A DNA stretch of 64,000 nucleotides from Alphaproteobacteria bacterium (GTDB lineage Bacteria; Pseudomonadota; Alphaproteobacteria; UBA8366; Aestuariispiraceae). This document shows, piece after piece, positions 54,108 to 63,994 of this stretch. The notes beneath the pieces are model-generated. The model saw only the letters and a list, made by a program, of their open reading frames with translations. It was not told the origin of the DNA and made no database searches. The position numbers were made by a program, and so were the translations under genes. The DNA is taken from positions 1-64,000 of the forward strand of contig SPJV01000216.1 of assembly GCA_006844765.1 (NCBI GenBank), written 5' to 3'. Position 1 is the stretch's first letter, and each line of letters opens with the position of its first letter.

Positions 54108-54188
54108 CTTGTCGCGGTGACCTTGGCGTGTCGGGGCGACTTGGGTTATAGAGGCGCCCCAAGCGACAACGTTGCGAGTGTATGAGAT

Positions 54189-55499
54189 ATGATCCCGCGT
54201 TATTCCCGTCCCGCCATGGCTTCTATTTGGGAGCCCGCCAACAAACTCCGCATCTGGTTCGAGATCGAGGCCCATGCCTGCGATGCACTGGTCGAGTTGG
54301 GCGTTATTCCGAAAGAAGCAGCGGCAGCGGTCTGGGAGCGCGGCGACAAGCCCTATACCCAGGACCGAATTGACCGGATTGATGAGATCGAGCGGGAAAC
54401 CAAGCATGATGTCATCGCTTTTCTGACAGAGCTTTCGGAACAAGTCGGTGACGAGGCACGCTTTGTCCACCAGGGCATGACCTCCTCTGACGTGCTGGAC
54501 ACCTGCTTCAATGTGCAGCTGACCCAAGCGGCCGACATTCTTCTTGAGCAGACCGACAAGCTGCTGGCAGCACTTCGCAACCGAGCAGAAGAACATAAGC
54601 ACACGGTGACCATCGGCCGGTCGCATGGCATCCATGCGGAACCCACCACATTCGGCGTCAAGCTGGCCGGACACTATGCCCAGTTCGCGCGCGGCAAGAA
54701 ACGGCTGGAAGCGGCCCGTGCAGAGATCGCCACCTGTGCCATTTCCGGAGCAATCGGGAGCTTCGCAAACATCGATCCGCGGGTCGAAGAACATGTGGCC
54801 GCGAAGCTTGGCCTCGCCCCGGAACCCATGTCCACACAGGTCATTCCGCGTGATCGGCACGCTGCCTTTTTTGCAGCACTCGCCGTCGTCGCGGGTTCCA
54901 TCGAGAACCTAGCCGTCGAAATCCGCCATCTGCAGCGCACCGAGGTCCGGGAGGCGGAAGAGTATTTCTCACCGGGTCAAAAAGGCTCCAGCGCCATGCC
55001 GCATAAGCGCAATCCGGTGTTGACGGAAAACCTGACCGGCCTTGCCCGGATGGTACGCGGCTATGCGCTGCCGGCCCTGGAGAATGTGGCCCTGTGGCAC
55101 GAAAGGGATATTTCGCATTCCTCTGTCGAACGGATGATCGGACCGGATTCAACGGTCACACTGGATTTCGCGCTCGCACGACTGACGAGTGTCATTGAGA
55201 AACTGGTGGTCTATCCGGATGGCATGCAAGCCAATCTTGACCAACTGGGGGGCCTGCATAACTCGCAGCGTGTGTTGTTGTTGTTGACCCAGCGCGGCAT
55301 GTCGCGAGAAAATGCCTATCGCGCCGTCCAACGCAACGCGATGGAAAGTTGGCAAAAAGGCCTTTCTTTCGCCACGTTATTGAAGTCGGATAGTGAAGTA
55401 TCGGAATTAATATCCGAGGAAGACATCGATGCGCTATTCGATATCGGCTATCATACCAAACATGCCGACACGATATTCGCCCGCGTTTTTGGAGACTAA
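54189..55499 (+). CDS. purB: Adenylosuccinate lyase
   Basis: 436-residue purine synthesis enzyme that releases fumarate from SAICAR and adenylosuccinate. Marks are RYSRPAMASIWEPANKLRIW at the start, the catalytic His region TIGRSHGIHAEPTTFG and the superfamily signature GSSAMPHKRNPVLTENLTGL with the flexible-loop Ser. Its last 71 nt overlap the next gene in another frame. Confidence 0.96.
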   Translation: MIPRYSRPAMASIWEPANKLRIWFEIEAHACDALVELGVIPKEAAAAVWERGDKPYTQDRIDRIDEIERETKHDVIAFLTELSEQVGDEARFVHQGMTSSDVLDTCFNVQLTQAADILLEQTDKLLAALRNRAEEHKHTVTIGRSHGIHAEPTTFGVKLAGHYAQFARGKKRLEAARAEIATCAISGAIGSFANIDPRVEEHVAAKLGLAPEPMSTQVIPRDRHAAFFAALAVVAGSIENLAVEIRHLQRTEVREAEEYFSPGQKGSSAMPHKRNPVLTENLTGLARMVRGYALPALENVALWHERDISHSSVERMIGPDSTVTLDFALARLTSVIEKLVVYPDGMQANLDQLGGLHNSQRVLLLLTQRGMSRENAYRAVQRNAMESWQKGLSFATLLKSDSEVSELISEEDIDALFDIGYHTKHADTIFARVFGD

Positions 55500-57423
55500 A
55501 ACCCAAAAACTGGCGGCTATCTTTGCCGTATCACTCTGCGCTGCCACCCCAGCATGGTCGCAGAACCAGTCGATTACTTTCAACCCGATGGAGTTGGACC
55601 AGGTCACCAAGGCGGTGATGCAGGACAGCTTTCTGCAGCTTCGGTTCACAGCATTGGGGTTGGAAGGAAAAGACGAAACCGGTCAGGCTCTTAACGGCTT
55701 GGTGCGCGCCATGCTGGCCCGGGACGATATCCAGGATGCGATTGATGAGCTCACCATGATCGAGGATGATCTCTGGTACGCACGATCTGCCGCCGCCATC
55801 TCCCGTTACTTCGAAAAAGAACAGGAAAACACGGCCGCTGCACTGGAATGGTTGGAGCGGGGCACCCAACGTGTCGCCGGCGTAACCGACCCGCGCGATG
55901 GCGGGGATATCATGCGTATCCTGGCGATCCGCCGCGCCTCACTCGGCGATCTGGAAGGTGCAATTACAGCATCCCGTTTAATCCCGGATCCGACTGCGCG
56001 TGTCTTTGCCCTGCGCGCGTCAGCAACGGCTTTCCTGCAAAGCGGTGACGCAGATGCCGAATCACGCGAACGGGCATCCGCCTTGCTGCGGGAAGCCTAT
56101 GACCAGGCGCGTGTCATGCCGGGTAAAAACCAAAGCACCAACCGATTGCTGATCGAGATCGGTTTGGCGCAGGTCTATGCCGGCGACCAAAAAGCAGGGC
56201 TTGATACACTCAAACTGACCAGAGAGCGCATCCTGGCTGGCCCCGAAACCGGAAGAAGCCATGCCATCACCGAACTCGCAGCCGCCTATGTCGAAGGTGG
56301 TGATATGCGCAGTGCTATGGAAGTCGTACGCTTGGTGCCGGAAGGTGCCCCCCGGTCCGAGGCTTTGGGCTCTGTCGCCCGTGCCATGTCGGTCAACCAG
56401 GGCATCAACGCAGCGGTCCCGCTCTTCAGGCTGGCTGTCGAACAGGCAGAAACGGTGGAGAACAACGAGAATCGCGACAGAGCTTATGCGCATCTCATCG
56501 TCGAACAGACCAGGGTTGGCCGGTTACGAGATGCCTTTAGCACCGCAGGTCTTATAAAGGATCGTCGGCGTCAGGCTCGCGCGCTTCTTGGCATGGGTCG
56601 ACAATTGGTTTCAGAAGGCAAATTCGAGGAAACCCAAAGGTTAACGGAATTCATTCCCTTCACCGGTATGCGGGCCGAATTATTTGCGAAAGTGGCCATG
56701 AATCTTGGCGGGAAAGGGGAAAAAGACGAGGCCAGCGCCCTTCTTGCCCGCGCCTTGGAAGCGACCGGGTTTGAGCCACTGCCCGAATTTCTGCCCGATG
56801 CCATAGATTTAGTGTTGGATGCCCAAATTGATTTTGGCCAACCCTATGCCGACGACGCGATTTTCACCCGTGCCCGGGATTTGGTGGATGGAATTCCAGG
56901 GGATGCGGATCAAGTGCGTGCCCTCGTCCGGGTCGCCATTGCCGAAGCCAGGCGGGGCCTGGGTGCCAAGGCTCGGAAATCAATCAGCGCCGCCTATCGC
57001 ACCGCATTCGAAAACAAGGACGAGCCGGGATTTGACGAAGCCCTGCAGGATATCTCTCTCGCCCAAATCGCGACTGGTGACATTCTGTCTTCTTTTGACA
57101 CCGCAGCCCGTATTGAGGAACCCTCGGATGAAGCAGATATCCGGCGTGCGCCCGATGGCAGCTTCCTGACGCCGCGCTTTCGCGCCCTGACCCGGGTTGC
57201 CGCAGCCGCCGCCCGAATCGGAGAAACCGATCTCGCCATCAGAGCTGCCAACCGCATGGAATACCCGCCTGCCCGGTCTGCCGCACTAGCCGCTGTGGCT
57301 GTCGCCCTAGCGTCTCCGGAATCCGATCTGCTGGAGATTATCGGCGATGCCGCCAAATCGGATGTCGCCGACTTAGGGGGAGAGGCCGGGTTGCGCAACG
57401 ACCTCGAAAAAATGCATCAATGA
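55429..57423 (+). CDS. Exported helical-repeat (TPR-like) protein of unknown function
   Basis: 664 residues. ATG 55429 has GAGGA 8 nt upstream, inside purB; ATG 55462 in frame is an alternative. A signal peptide (KLAAIFAVSLCAATPAWSQ) ends near residue 45. The mature protein is a long alpha-solenoid with repeats spaced about 35-40 residues, such as SLGDLEGAITASRLIPDPTA, YVEGGDMRSAMEVVRLVPEG and QIATGDILSSFDTAARIEEP. Reads like a periplasmic scaffold. Translational coupling to purB through the 71-nt overlap is likely. Confidence 0.75.
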   Translation: MRYSISAIIPNMPTRYSPAFLETKTQKLAAIFAVSLCAATPAWSQNQSITFNPMELDQVTKAVMQDSFLQLRFTALGLEGKDETGQALNGLVRAMLARDDIQDAIDELTMIEDDLWYARSAAAISRYFEKEQENTAAALEWLERGTQRVAGVTDPRDGGDIMRILAIRRASLGDLEGAITASRLIPDPTARVFALRASATAFLQSGDADAESRERASALLREAYDQARVMPGKNQSTNRLLIEIGLAQVYAGDQKAGLDTLKLTRERILAGPETGRSHAITELAAAYVEGGDMRSAMEVVRLVPEGAPRSEALGSVARAMSVNQGINAAVPLFRLAVEQAETVENNENRDRAYAHLIVEQTRVGRLRDAFSTAGLIKDRRRQARALLGMGRQLVSEGKFEETQRLTEFIPFTGMRAELFAKVAMNLGGKGEKDEASALLARALEATGFEPLPEFLPDAIDLVLDAQIDFGQPYADDAIFTRARDLVDGIPGDADQVRALVRVAIAEARRGLGAKARKSISAAYRTAFENKDEPGFDEALQDISLAQIATGDILSSFDTAARIEEPSDEADIRRAPDGSFLTPRFRALTRVAAAAARIGETDLAIRAANRMEYPPARSAALAAVAVALASPESDLLEIIGDAAKSDVADLGGEAGLRNDLEKMHQ

Positions 57424-57577
57424 GCAGGATCCCGTCGGCATGAGCGCAGGGCAACCAACGATCTTGTTCGAGAATACGCCCTATCCCGGGATCGGCGCCC
57501 TCCCTACATCATTGCGTGATGAAGGCACCCATCTTCCGGCTGCAATCCAAGCGGTGTCCTCGAAAGCGTAAGCCGCG

Positions 57578-58186
57578 TTATTCTGGGCGGTCCATCGTGA
57601 AGACTTCGTCGACAGACGCATAATCCATATAGCCCAAACGCGCGACAGGGCGGATCGCCGGAATATCAACAATGCCATCCTTCAAAACACTGTCGTCGAT
57701 ATAGACACCGATCACCATGCCAATGCACATGTCGTTGGCGCGGCCGCTATTGTCCGGCGGCAGGGATACTGTCTTCCAATGGGTGCATTCCAGATGGATG
57801 GGAGATGCTTTAACACGCGGCGGCTTCACCAATATCGATGCTTCGGTTTCCAGTCCTGACAGTTGGTATTCATCAATCTCTGCCGGGACGCCGGCACTCG
57901 ACTGATTCATCGCCTCCTTCAGATCCCAGGAAACGATAGAGCAAACAAACTCGCCCGTCGCTTCAGCATTGGAGATTGAATCCTTCTGCACATCCGCATT
58001 GCGCCCGCCGGAGGAGAACATCACCATCGGCGGTTCGCCCGTGATCGCGTTGAAGAAGCTATAGGGTGCCAGATTGACCGTTCCATCTGCAGCCACTGTC
58101 GATATCCAACCAATCGGGCGCGGGACAACGCAGCTTTTGAACGGATTGCGTGGCAAGCCATGCGGTTCGTCGGTCTTCCAGAACAT
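57578..58186 (-). CDS. Flavin reductase-like protein
   Basis: 202 residues. The FMN-binding split barrel shows VVPRPIGWISTVAADGTVNL, APYSFFNAITGEPPMVMFSS and GEFVCSIVSWDLKEAMNQSS. Family members bind FMN and reduce it or act as small flavoproteins; an oxygenase partner is not next to it. Shares the strand with upp, which lies 56 bp upstream. Confidence 0.88.
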   Translation of the reverse strand: MFWKTDEPHGLPRNPFKSCVVPRPIGWISTVAADGTVNLAPYSFFNAITGEPPMVMFSSGGRNADVQKDSISNAEATGEFVCSIVSWDLKEAMNQSSAGVPAEIDEYQLSGLETEASILVKPPRVKASPIHLECTHWKTVSLPPDNSGRANDMCIGMVIGVYIDDSVLKDGIVDIPAIRPVARLGYMDYASVDEVFTMDRPE

Positions 58187-58242
58187 TGTACTTCCTTGAT
58201 AGAGGCCGCCGCGAAGGATCGGACAGCAAAATGAATTGAAGC

Positions 58243-58893
58243 TTAGCGCGTGCCGAACAACCGGTCGCCGGCATCGCCCAGGCCAGGAACGATATAGGCG
58301 TTCTCGTCCAGTTTTTCATCCAGGGATGCGGTATAAATCGCGACATCAGGATGGCGATCCGCCAGAACCGCGACCCCTTCCGGCGCGGCGACAAGCGAAA
58401 GGAAACGGATATTCTGTTCCTCAATCCCGTTTTTTGTCAGCACATCAACGGCATAAGCCGCAGAATGCCCCGTTGCCAGCATCGGATCACAAAGGATGAA
58501 AAGGCGCCCTTCCGGTTCCGGCAGCTTTACGAAATACTCTTTCGGGCGTTTGGTTTCCTCATCCCGATAAAGGCCAATATGGCCAACCCGCGCGGAGGGC
58601 ATCAATTCGATCAATCCATCCGCCATCCCAAGACCAGCGCGCAAGATTGGGACGATTGCCGGCTTCCGCCCGGCGAGCACAGGTGCCTTCATGCCCCCCA
58701 GCGGTGTCTCAATCTTGCGATTGGTGAGCGGGACATGCCGGGTGATTTCGTACCCCATCAGCATTGAAATCTCGCGCAGCAATTGACGAAAGAGCGAAGT
58801 CTCCGTCTCCTTCCGGCGCATCCAGGTAAGCTTATGCTGAACCAGGGGATGATCGACGATGTGCAAAGTTGGAAACCGGTCGTGTCGCTGCAT
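58243..58893 (-). CDS. upp: Uracil phosphoribosyltransferase
   Basis: 216-residue pyrimidine salvage enzyme making UMP from uracil and PRPP. Marks are VDHPLVQHKLTWMRRKET at the start, PILRAGLGMADG, LCDPMLATGHSA (PRPP loop) and YIVPGLGDAGDRLFGT (uracil site). ATG 58893 with AAGGA 6 nt upstream is preferred over ATG 58899 and the longer version to 58932. Confidence 0.95.
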   Translation of the reverse strand: MQRHDRFPTLHIVDHPLVQHKLTWMRRKETETSLFRQLLREISMLMGYEITRHVPLTNRKIETPLGGMKAPVLAGRKPAIVPILRAGLGMADGLIELMPSARVGHIGLYRDEETKRPKEYFVKLPEPEGRLFILCDPMLATGHSAAYAVDVLTKNGIEEQNIRFLSLVAAPEGVAVLADRHPDVAIYTASLDEKLDENAYIVPGLGDAGDRLFGTR

Positions 58894-59132
58894 CGTCATT
58901 CCTTCTACCGAAGTGCCATCCCTGACCCACAATTACCGCCCCCCGGCGGCGCCATCAATGTTCATTGTGACAATCTTTACAGATCACCCCCGAATACCCG
59001 CCAACCACTCAAAAAAGACGCTGTTTTCCGGTAGTTTCAGCTTTGCGATGGATGGAATCAATGTAGGTTGGTTGGCTATCACCTGACCAGTAAATGGACG
59101 CCGCATAAATCCTCAGTGAGATTTCAGGCGGA

Positions 59133-62100
59133 ATGGAGACGGCCGCCATGAGTGCCAAGATCAAAGCCTTTCCCATAATCGGCCCTGGGCAACCTCATTC
59201 CATACCGGATGAGGCGATCCGCGCACAACGGCGTGCCAATCGCTGGGGCCAAGTTGCGACAGCCATTGCGGTGATCGTTAGCCTCACTTGGTTGGGAGCA
59301 GCACTCGGCTATTTGGACAATATGGGCGGGCTGTTGCTGGTGGAACAGCTTCTCCCTCATGAAGTTGCTGTCCTGATCGCCGGCCTTCTTTTTCCAGTCA
59401 TCCTGGTCTGGCTGCTGGCGCTTTACATTCGCCGTGCCCAGGATGTGCGCCTGCACACGGATGCCTTACGCCATCAATTGGCCCTCCTGTCCTACCCGGC
59501 GGAAGAGCAGGAAGGACGTCTGCAGATCGTCGCCGATGCCTTGCGGCGGCAGGCCGACGAACTTAACCGCACCAGCGAGACTGCAAGTGCCAATCTAGCC
59601 GACCTGGAATCCCGTCTTGGCGAACGATTGGAGACCCTGACAGGTCTATCCGATATCACCGAGCGTCGCGCCCAAACCCTTGAGGCAAGCCTGTCAAAAC
59701 AGACAGAGAAACTATCCGACGTCAGTGAGAAACTTGAAATCCAACGCCGCACGATTGCCGATAACGTCGAACAACAGACACAAGAACTGGTCACCGCCGC
59801 CCGCACGGCCTTGGAGAATTCCGAAACCGCCGGGGCCGCCATGAAGATGCAAACCGCGGATCTGCGCGCAGCGTCCGAGAAAGCAGCAGAAGAGGCGCAT
59901 GGTCTGGGATCACTCTTCAACGACTACTCGAACCAGCTCGAAGAAGCGACGCAAATGGCGGGCTCGCGCGCCACGGATGTCCGGGAAATGCTGGATGCCA
60001 GTGTTGCGGATATCGTGACTGCCGGCGAACACGCCAAAGATTCTGCCGCGACGGTCAGTCAGGAGTTAAAGAACACGGTCAATCGGGTCTCCGAGCGCCT
60101 TAAGGAAAGCTTTGATGGTCAACGCAATGCGTTGTCGGTCTTTACGGAAAAAAGCGAAGAACGCATCGCGCTACTATCCGGTGTCCTGACCAAACAGGGG
60201 GAGAGCATTGGTTCAAAGGTCGCGGAAACCCTTGGCCAGCTGCAATCGGAAACCGAACGGGCCGTTGCTGAAATGTCGGAGAAGCTGGATGGTCTCGGCC
60301 ATCAGGCGGAGGGGCATGCGGGGCGCTTCAGAGGGAGCCTCGATGCTGCCGGGGAGGCAACCGCGCAAGGGTTGGAAACGGCCCTCAGCGCTGCAGAGAA
60401 CCGCGTTTCGGAAATCAATGCGGCCTTGGCGCAACAGGCGCGCGATCTTAATGGTACCGCCGATACAGTTGCCACCCATTCCGGTGCAGTCCGTGCCCAG
60501 GTCGAACAGCAAATCGCATCACTGGCAGATCTGACACAGCGCCTTTCTGAGCAGGCGGAAGCGATAGAAACGACCGCCGACCGACAAAGAGAGGGGCTTG
60601 CCGCAATCTCCGATCATGCGGTGGAGAAAGTCCGTTCCATGGGCGACTCCCTGCGCGAACAGGCGAGCGAAATCGCAAAGGCAAGCGATCTGGCTGGCGC
60701 CCGGGCGGAAACCCTGCGGGCAAGCCTGCGCCAGCAAGCTGCTGAATTGGATCACGCATCTGAGAATGCGACCCGGCAAGCAAAAGAGATTGAGGCTCTG
60801 CTCGCCTCACGCCTTGCGACAGTCAAACAGACCATGTCGGAAGGTAGCGAAACGATCACCGAGACCTTTGACCCCGCCATCGCTCAGACCCGGGGCCTGA
60901 TCGAAATGCTGAAACAGCAAAGTCTCGGCCTGCGAGAAGCCGCGAATTGGACAGCGGATCAGGGCAAGATGGTAGGAACAATCCTGCAAAAGAACTCCGA
61001 AGCGTTGCGCGAAGCGGCCGAGGCTGCCGGGCTGCAGGTCCAAGGGATCCGCGAAGGGTTGCGCAACCAGACGATTGAGCTTGCAGATGCCGGGCGGCGC
61101 ACGGGCCAACAGGCCGCGCGCATCCGGGAATCCTTACGCAACGACACGACAGCGCTGGGCGCACTCGCGACCGAGCTTACACAACATGCTGAGACGGTTG
61201 ACCGCTCCCTTGACCAGCGCACGGAAGCGCTGACCGCAGCCTCTGCAGAGACCGCCGCTCGCGGGCAGGAGATTGATGCCGCCCTCAACCGTCAGGTCGC
61301 CGATCTGACGGGAGCAGCAGAAGCGGTCTCCCACTATCTGTCAGAAGCGGGGGGCGCTTTCCGGAACGAAGTCGGCGATGTCCGCCGGGCCCTGAGAGAA
61401 GTCCTGGCGGAGCTCAAGACAGCCAGCGAATCCTTCGGCGAGGAAGCGGAGCGGCTGACCACAGCCTCTGTTCAAGCCGGTCTGCAGGCGGGCGACAATC
61501 AGGAAGGGCTGCGTAAACAGGCAGAGACCCTGGCAATGGCAACCGACGTCGCCGTCGAGTCCATGAAGATGAGTGTTGAGGCCTTCGAAACGGAAATGAA
61601 GGGGCTGGAAGCGCGCTCCGAAGCTGCAGGCGATCGGATGAAGGGCTTGATCGAGTTAATGCGCACGCAATCCGGCGATGTCGCCGCAGCTGGGGAGCTT
61701 GCCAACCAACAGCTGAACCTGGTCGGCAGCACATTGGCTGAGCAGATTGCTGCGTTGGAGCGGACAGCGGGCCTGACCAAGGGCAGCCTGGAAGAAGCCG
61801 TCTCGACAACCGCAGACAGCGCGGAACGTCTGATGGCTGCCGTCGACCGCGCAGCTGCCAAGGGTGGCGCCGCCTCCGAAATCTTCGAAGATCAGATCAC
61901 CCGACTAACCCATGCGTCGGCAGGCGCCGCCGAACAGGTCAAACGCCTGGCTGAGAAGGAAGACGATGCGAAGCGCGATCTCTTCCTGAAAACCGCACGG
62001 TTCATCGTCGAAGATTTGAATTCACTCTCCATCGACCTAACCCGCATCCTGCAAGGCGAAGTCGCGGAAGCGGATTGGCGCCGCTATGTGAAGGGTGACC

Positions 62101-62345
62101 GGACAGTCTTTACCCGCACCTTGCTGCGTGCAAAGCAAGGACCGCTGATCAAGAAAGTCACCGATAAGGTCAAAAATGACGGTGACGCCCGCAGCTATGT
62201 GAACCGCTATATCGCCCAGTTCGACCGGTTGCTTGGTGAGGCTGAAACGGCAGATCCAGAGAACCTTCTGCACGCAACCTTCATGACAGCCGATGTTGGA
62301 AAACTTTATGTCATGCTGTGTCACGCCGTGGGCCGCGACGATTAA
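59133..62345 (+). CDS. Giant membrane-tethered coiled-coil protein (TipN-like architecture)
   Basis: 1070 residues. A short basic N-terminus is followed by two TM segments (about residues 41-61 and 78-100), then some 850 residues of coiled coil in heptad-like repeats rich in Ala, Glu, Gln and Leu, facing the cytoplasm. The last ~110 residues are a separate helical domain (from DLFLKTARFIVEDLNSLS). Two N-terminal TMs plus a very long cytoplasmic coiled coil is the layout of the polar marker TipN of Caulobacter; sequence similarity could not be tested. Methyl-accepting protein domains are not evident. ATG 59133 is used; 59148 is possible. Confidence 0.7.
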   Translation: METAAMSAKIKAFPIIGPGQPHSIPDEAIRAQRRANRWGQVATAIAVIVSLTWLGAALGYLDNMGGLLLVEQLLPHEVAVLIAGLLFPVILVWLLALYIRRAQDVRLHTDALRHQLALLSYPAEEQEGRLQIVADALRRQADELNRTSETASANLADLESRLGERLETLTGLSDITERRAQTLEASLSKQTEKLSDVSEKLEIQRRTIADNVEQQTQELVTAARTALENSETAGAAMKMQTADLRAASEKAAEEAHGLGSLFNDYSNQLEEATQMAGSRATDVREMLDASVADIVTAGEHAKDSAATVSQELKNTVNRVSERLKESFDGQRNALSVFTEKSEERIALLSGVLTKQGESIGSKVAETLGQLQSETERAVAEMSEKLDGLGHQAEGHAGRFRGSLDAAGEATAQGLETALSAAENRVSEINAALAQQARDLNGTADTVATHSGAVRAQVEQQIASLADLTQRLSEQAEAIETTADRQREGLAAISDHAVEKVRSMGDSLREQASEIAKASDLAGARAETLRASLRQQAAELDHASENATRQAKEIEALLASRLATVKQTMSEGSETITETFDPAIAQTRGLIEMLKQQSLGLREAANWTADQGKMVGTILQKNSEALREAAEAAGLQVQGIREGLRNQTIELADAGRRTGQQAARIRESLRNDTTALGALATELTQHAETVDRSLDQRTEALTAASAETAARGQEIDAALNRQVADLTGAAEAVSHYLSEAGGAFRNEVGDVRRALREVLAELKTASESFGEEAERLTTASVQAGLQAGDNQEGLRKQAETLAMATDVAVESMKMSVEAFETEMKGLEARSEAAGDRMKGLIELMRTQSGDVAAAGELANQQLNLVGSTLAEQIAALERTAGLTKGSLEEAVSTTADSAERLMAAVDRAAAKGGAASEIFEDQITRLTHASAGAAEQVKRLAEKEDDAKRDLFLKTARFIVEDLNSLSIDLTRILQGEVAEADWRRYVKGDRTVFTRTLLRAKQGPLIKKVTDKVKNDGDARSYVNRYIAQFDRLLGEAETADPENLLHATFMTADVGKLYVMLCHAVGRDD

Positions 62346-62415
62346 GCCCTTTATTGCAGTTCGGACTGCGCCTATATCCTTGGGTAGTTAAACGCCGATA
62401 GTCGGGAGCGAGCCC

Positions 62416-62685
62416 ATGCAAACCACTGGAAAATTCTTCGACGACATCGCCCGTGTCGCCAATGGCGCCGCCGGCGCGATGAGCGGCATGAGATCCGAGA
62501 TTGAAGGGATCGTCCGGCAACGCCTGGAACGCCTGATCGCCGATATGGACCTGGTTCCCCGCGATGAGTTCGAAGCGGTCAAGGCTGTTGCCCAGAAAGC
62601 CCGTGAAGAGCAGGAAAAGCTTGAGATCCGGATCACAGAACTGGAAGCCAGTTTAAAAGCAAAGCAATCGCGCGCAAAGAAATAG
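62416..62685 (+). CDS. ubiK: UbiK/BMFP-type accessory protein
   Basis: 89 residues. The N-terminal MQTTGKFFDDIARVANGAAG is the amphipathic membrane-binding part; the C-terminal region is a coiled coil (VPRDEFEAVKAVAQKAREEQ onward). UbiK aids the ubiquinone (Q) hydroxylation complex. It follows the coiled-coil gene by 70 bp. Confidence 0.88.
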   Translation: MQTTGKFFDDIARVANGAAGAMSGMRSEIEGIVRQRLERLIADMDLVPRDEFEAVKAVAQKAREEQEKLEIRITELEASLKAKQSRAKK

Positions 62686-62767
62686 GACCCGACTCGACAG
62701 AGGCATTTTCCGGAATTTTTTGGCATAGGTGGCGCCGCAAGAACACCATGGATCATGCAAAGGGTCG

Positions 62768-63994
62768 CTATTCTCGACCTATATCCGGCGCAATCGACTG
62801 TTGCTCACGCAAATAGACGCCGAGCGCAACAAGAACTATAAATGTTCTGACGCCGTGTATGTCGTGGAACGTCACGAGTGGCGCAAGTATAGCAAGCGCA
62901 ATTGGCAACTCAGACAATCCGAAGCCTTGCATGGCTTTGGCGACAAGCCGTAACAGCGCGCCAAAAACCAGCACACCAAAAACACCGCCTGCCGTTGCGA
63001 AGCTCAAAAACGTGTTATGGGGAAAGAAATGCCGTTCCAGGCGCAATGTCTCGTCGACTGCAAAGTAGTTTCCGAACTGACCCAAACCGATGCCAAGGCC
63101 ATAATTCTCTAGAAATCCGGCAACTGAAAACGACCATAACTCCAGTCTAACATGCATGGACCTACCAAACCCGTGGAGCCGCTGCAGGTCAACAGCACTC
63201 AACGTAACCGCAAGAGTCACGATAAAGAGCACGACGGTCAACGCGGCATAAAGGCCGAACTTCTTATGCCTGATAAGATTCGGATTCGATCCGAAAAAGC
63301 CGCATAAGAGCACGAGCAGTATGAGGCCACCAATCCCCATACCAAGCTTGCTGAGAGCGATAAGACTAAGCATCGCAGTTAGCGCCGTCACACCGATCAT
63401 CAAACAAAAATCAGCACTTCTTGATCGCCAGTCTGTTTGGATGGATAGAAGGAAAATCAAGCCATACGCGCTCGCGATAATCGTGGTGCGGGGTACGATA
63501 AATGAAAGTCCCAAATTGATTTTCTCGGCGGAGTGTTGAATCAGCAACACCATCAATGCCACTGCCAATCCAATCAAAATGCTACGGCGACTGGGCAGCG
63601 TGACGTGCCATTGCCGCAAAAGCAGAATGGTTAGACAGTAGGTCAGAATAATCGCTATGCCTTTCGCAAGCTCCCGCACAGCCCAGCGCCGGTCAAAATC
63701 CTGACTAACGCTATCGAGAAGCCATGTGTGCAGTATCATGCCACCCGACAGGATAGCCACAACGACAAGCGTCTTCCGGAAACGCTGTGGAAACCCATGC
63801 ATTGCAACACAAAAAACCGCCAAGGTTGGCACGACCAAATCGAGAATGCTGAAATTCACCTCAAGTGCATAGCCAAAATGGAACGGCAACATGACAACTG
63901 AGCTGACCAGAATAAGCCCCCAAAAGAAATCATCACTGGCCCGGGAATTCTTCCAGAACATCGGTTTCCTGTCTGGTTTGTTTTTCTCAAGCAT
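62768..63994 (-). CDS. O-antigen ligase/WaaL-family membrane protein
   Basis: 408 residues with about eleven TM segments. The Wzy_C-type loop contains VRLELWSFSVAGFLENYGLG, IGLGQFGNYFAVDET and HFFPHNTFLSFATAGGVFG, including the His-Asn pair characteristic of ligases. It likely joins polysaccharide to lipid A core or polymerises it. The start ATG 63994 is only 6 bases from the window edge, so upstream context is unseen. Stands alone here. Confidence 0.82.
   Translation of the reverse strand: MLEKNKPDRKPMFWKNSRASDDFFWGLILVSSVVMLPFHFGYALEVNFSILDLVVPTLAVFCVAMHGFPQRFRKTLVVVAILSGGMILHTWLLDSVSQDFDRRWAVRELAKGIAIILTYCLTILLLRQWHVTLPSRRSILIGLAVALMVLLIQHSAEKINLGLSFIVPRTTIIASAYGLIFLLSIQTDWRSRSADFCLMIGVTALTAMLSLIALSKLGMGIGGLILLVLLCGFFGSNPNLIRHKKFGLYAALTVVLFIVTLAVTLSAVDLQRLHGFGRSMHVRLELWSFSVAGFLENYGLGIGLGQFGNYFAVDETLRLERHFFPHNTFLSFATAGGVFGVLVFGALLRLVAKAMQGFGLSELPIALAILAPLVTFHDIHGVRTFIVLVALGVYLREQQSIAPDIGRE

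Noticed and set aside
57440..57571. 43-codon open frame (MSAGQPTILFENTPYPGIGA...) between the TPR-like gene and the flavin reductase gene
   Set aside because: No ribosome site, no recognised motif, and it fills a convergent spacer; too little to call a gene.
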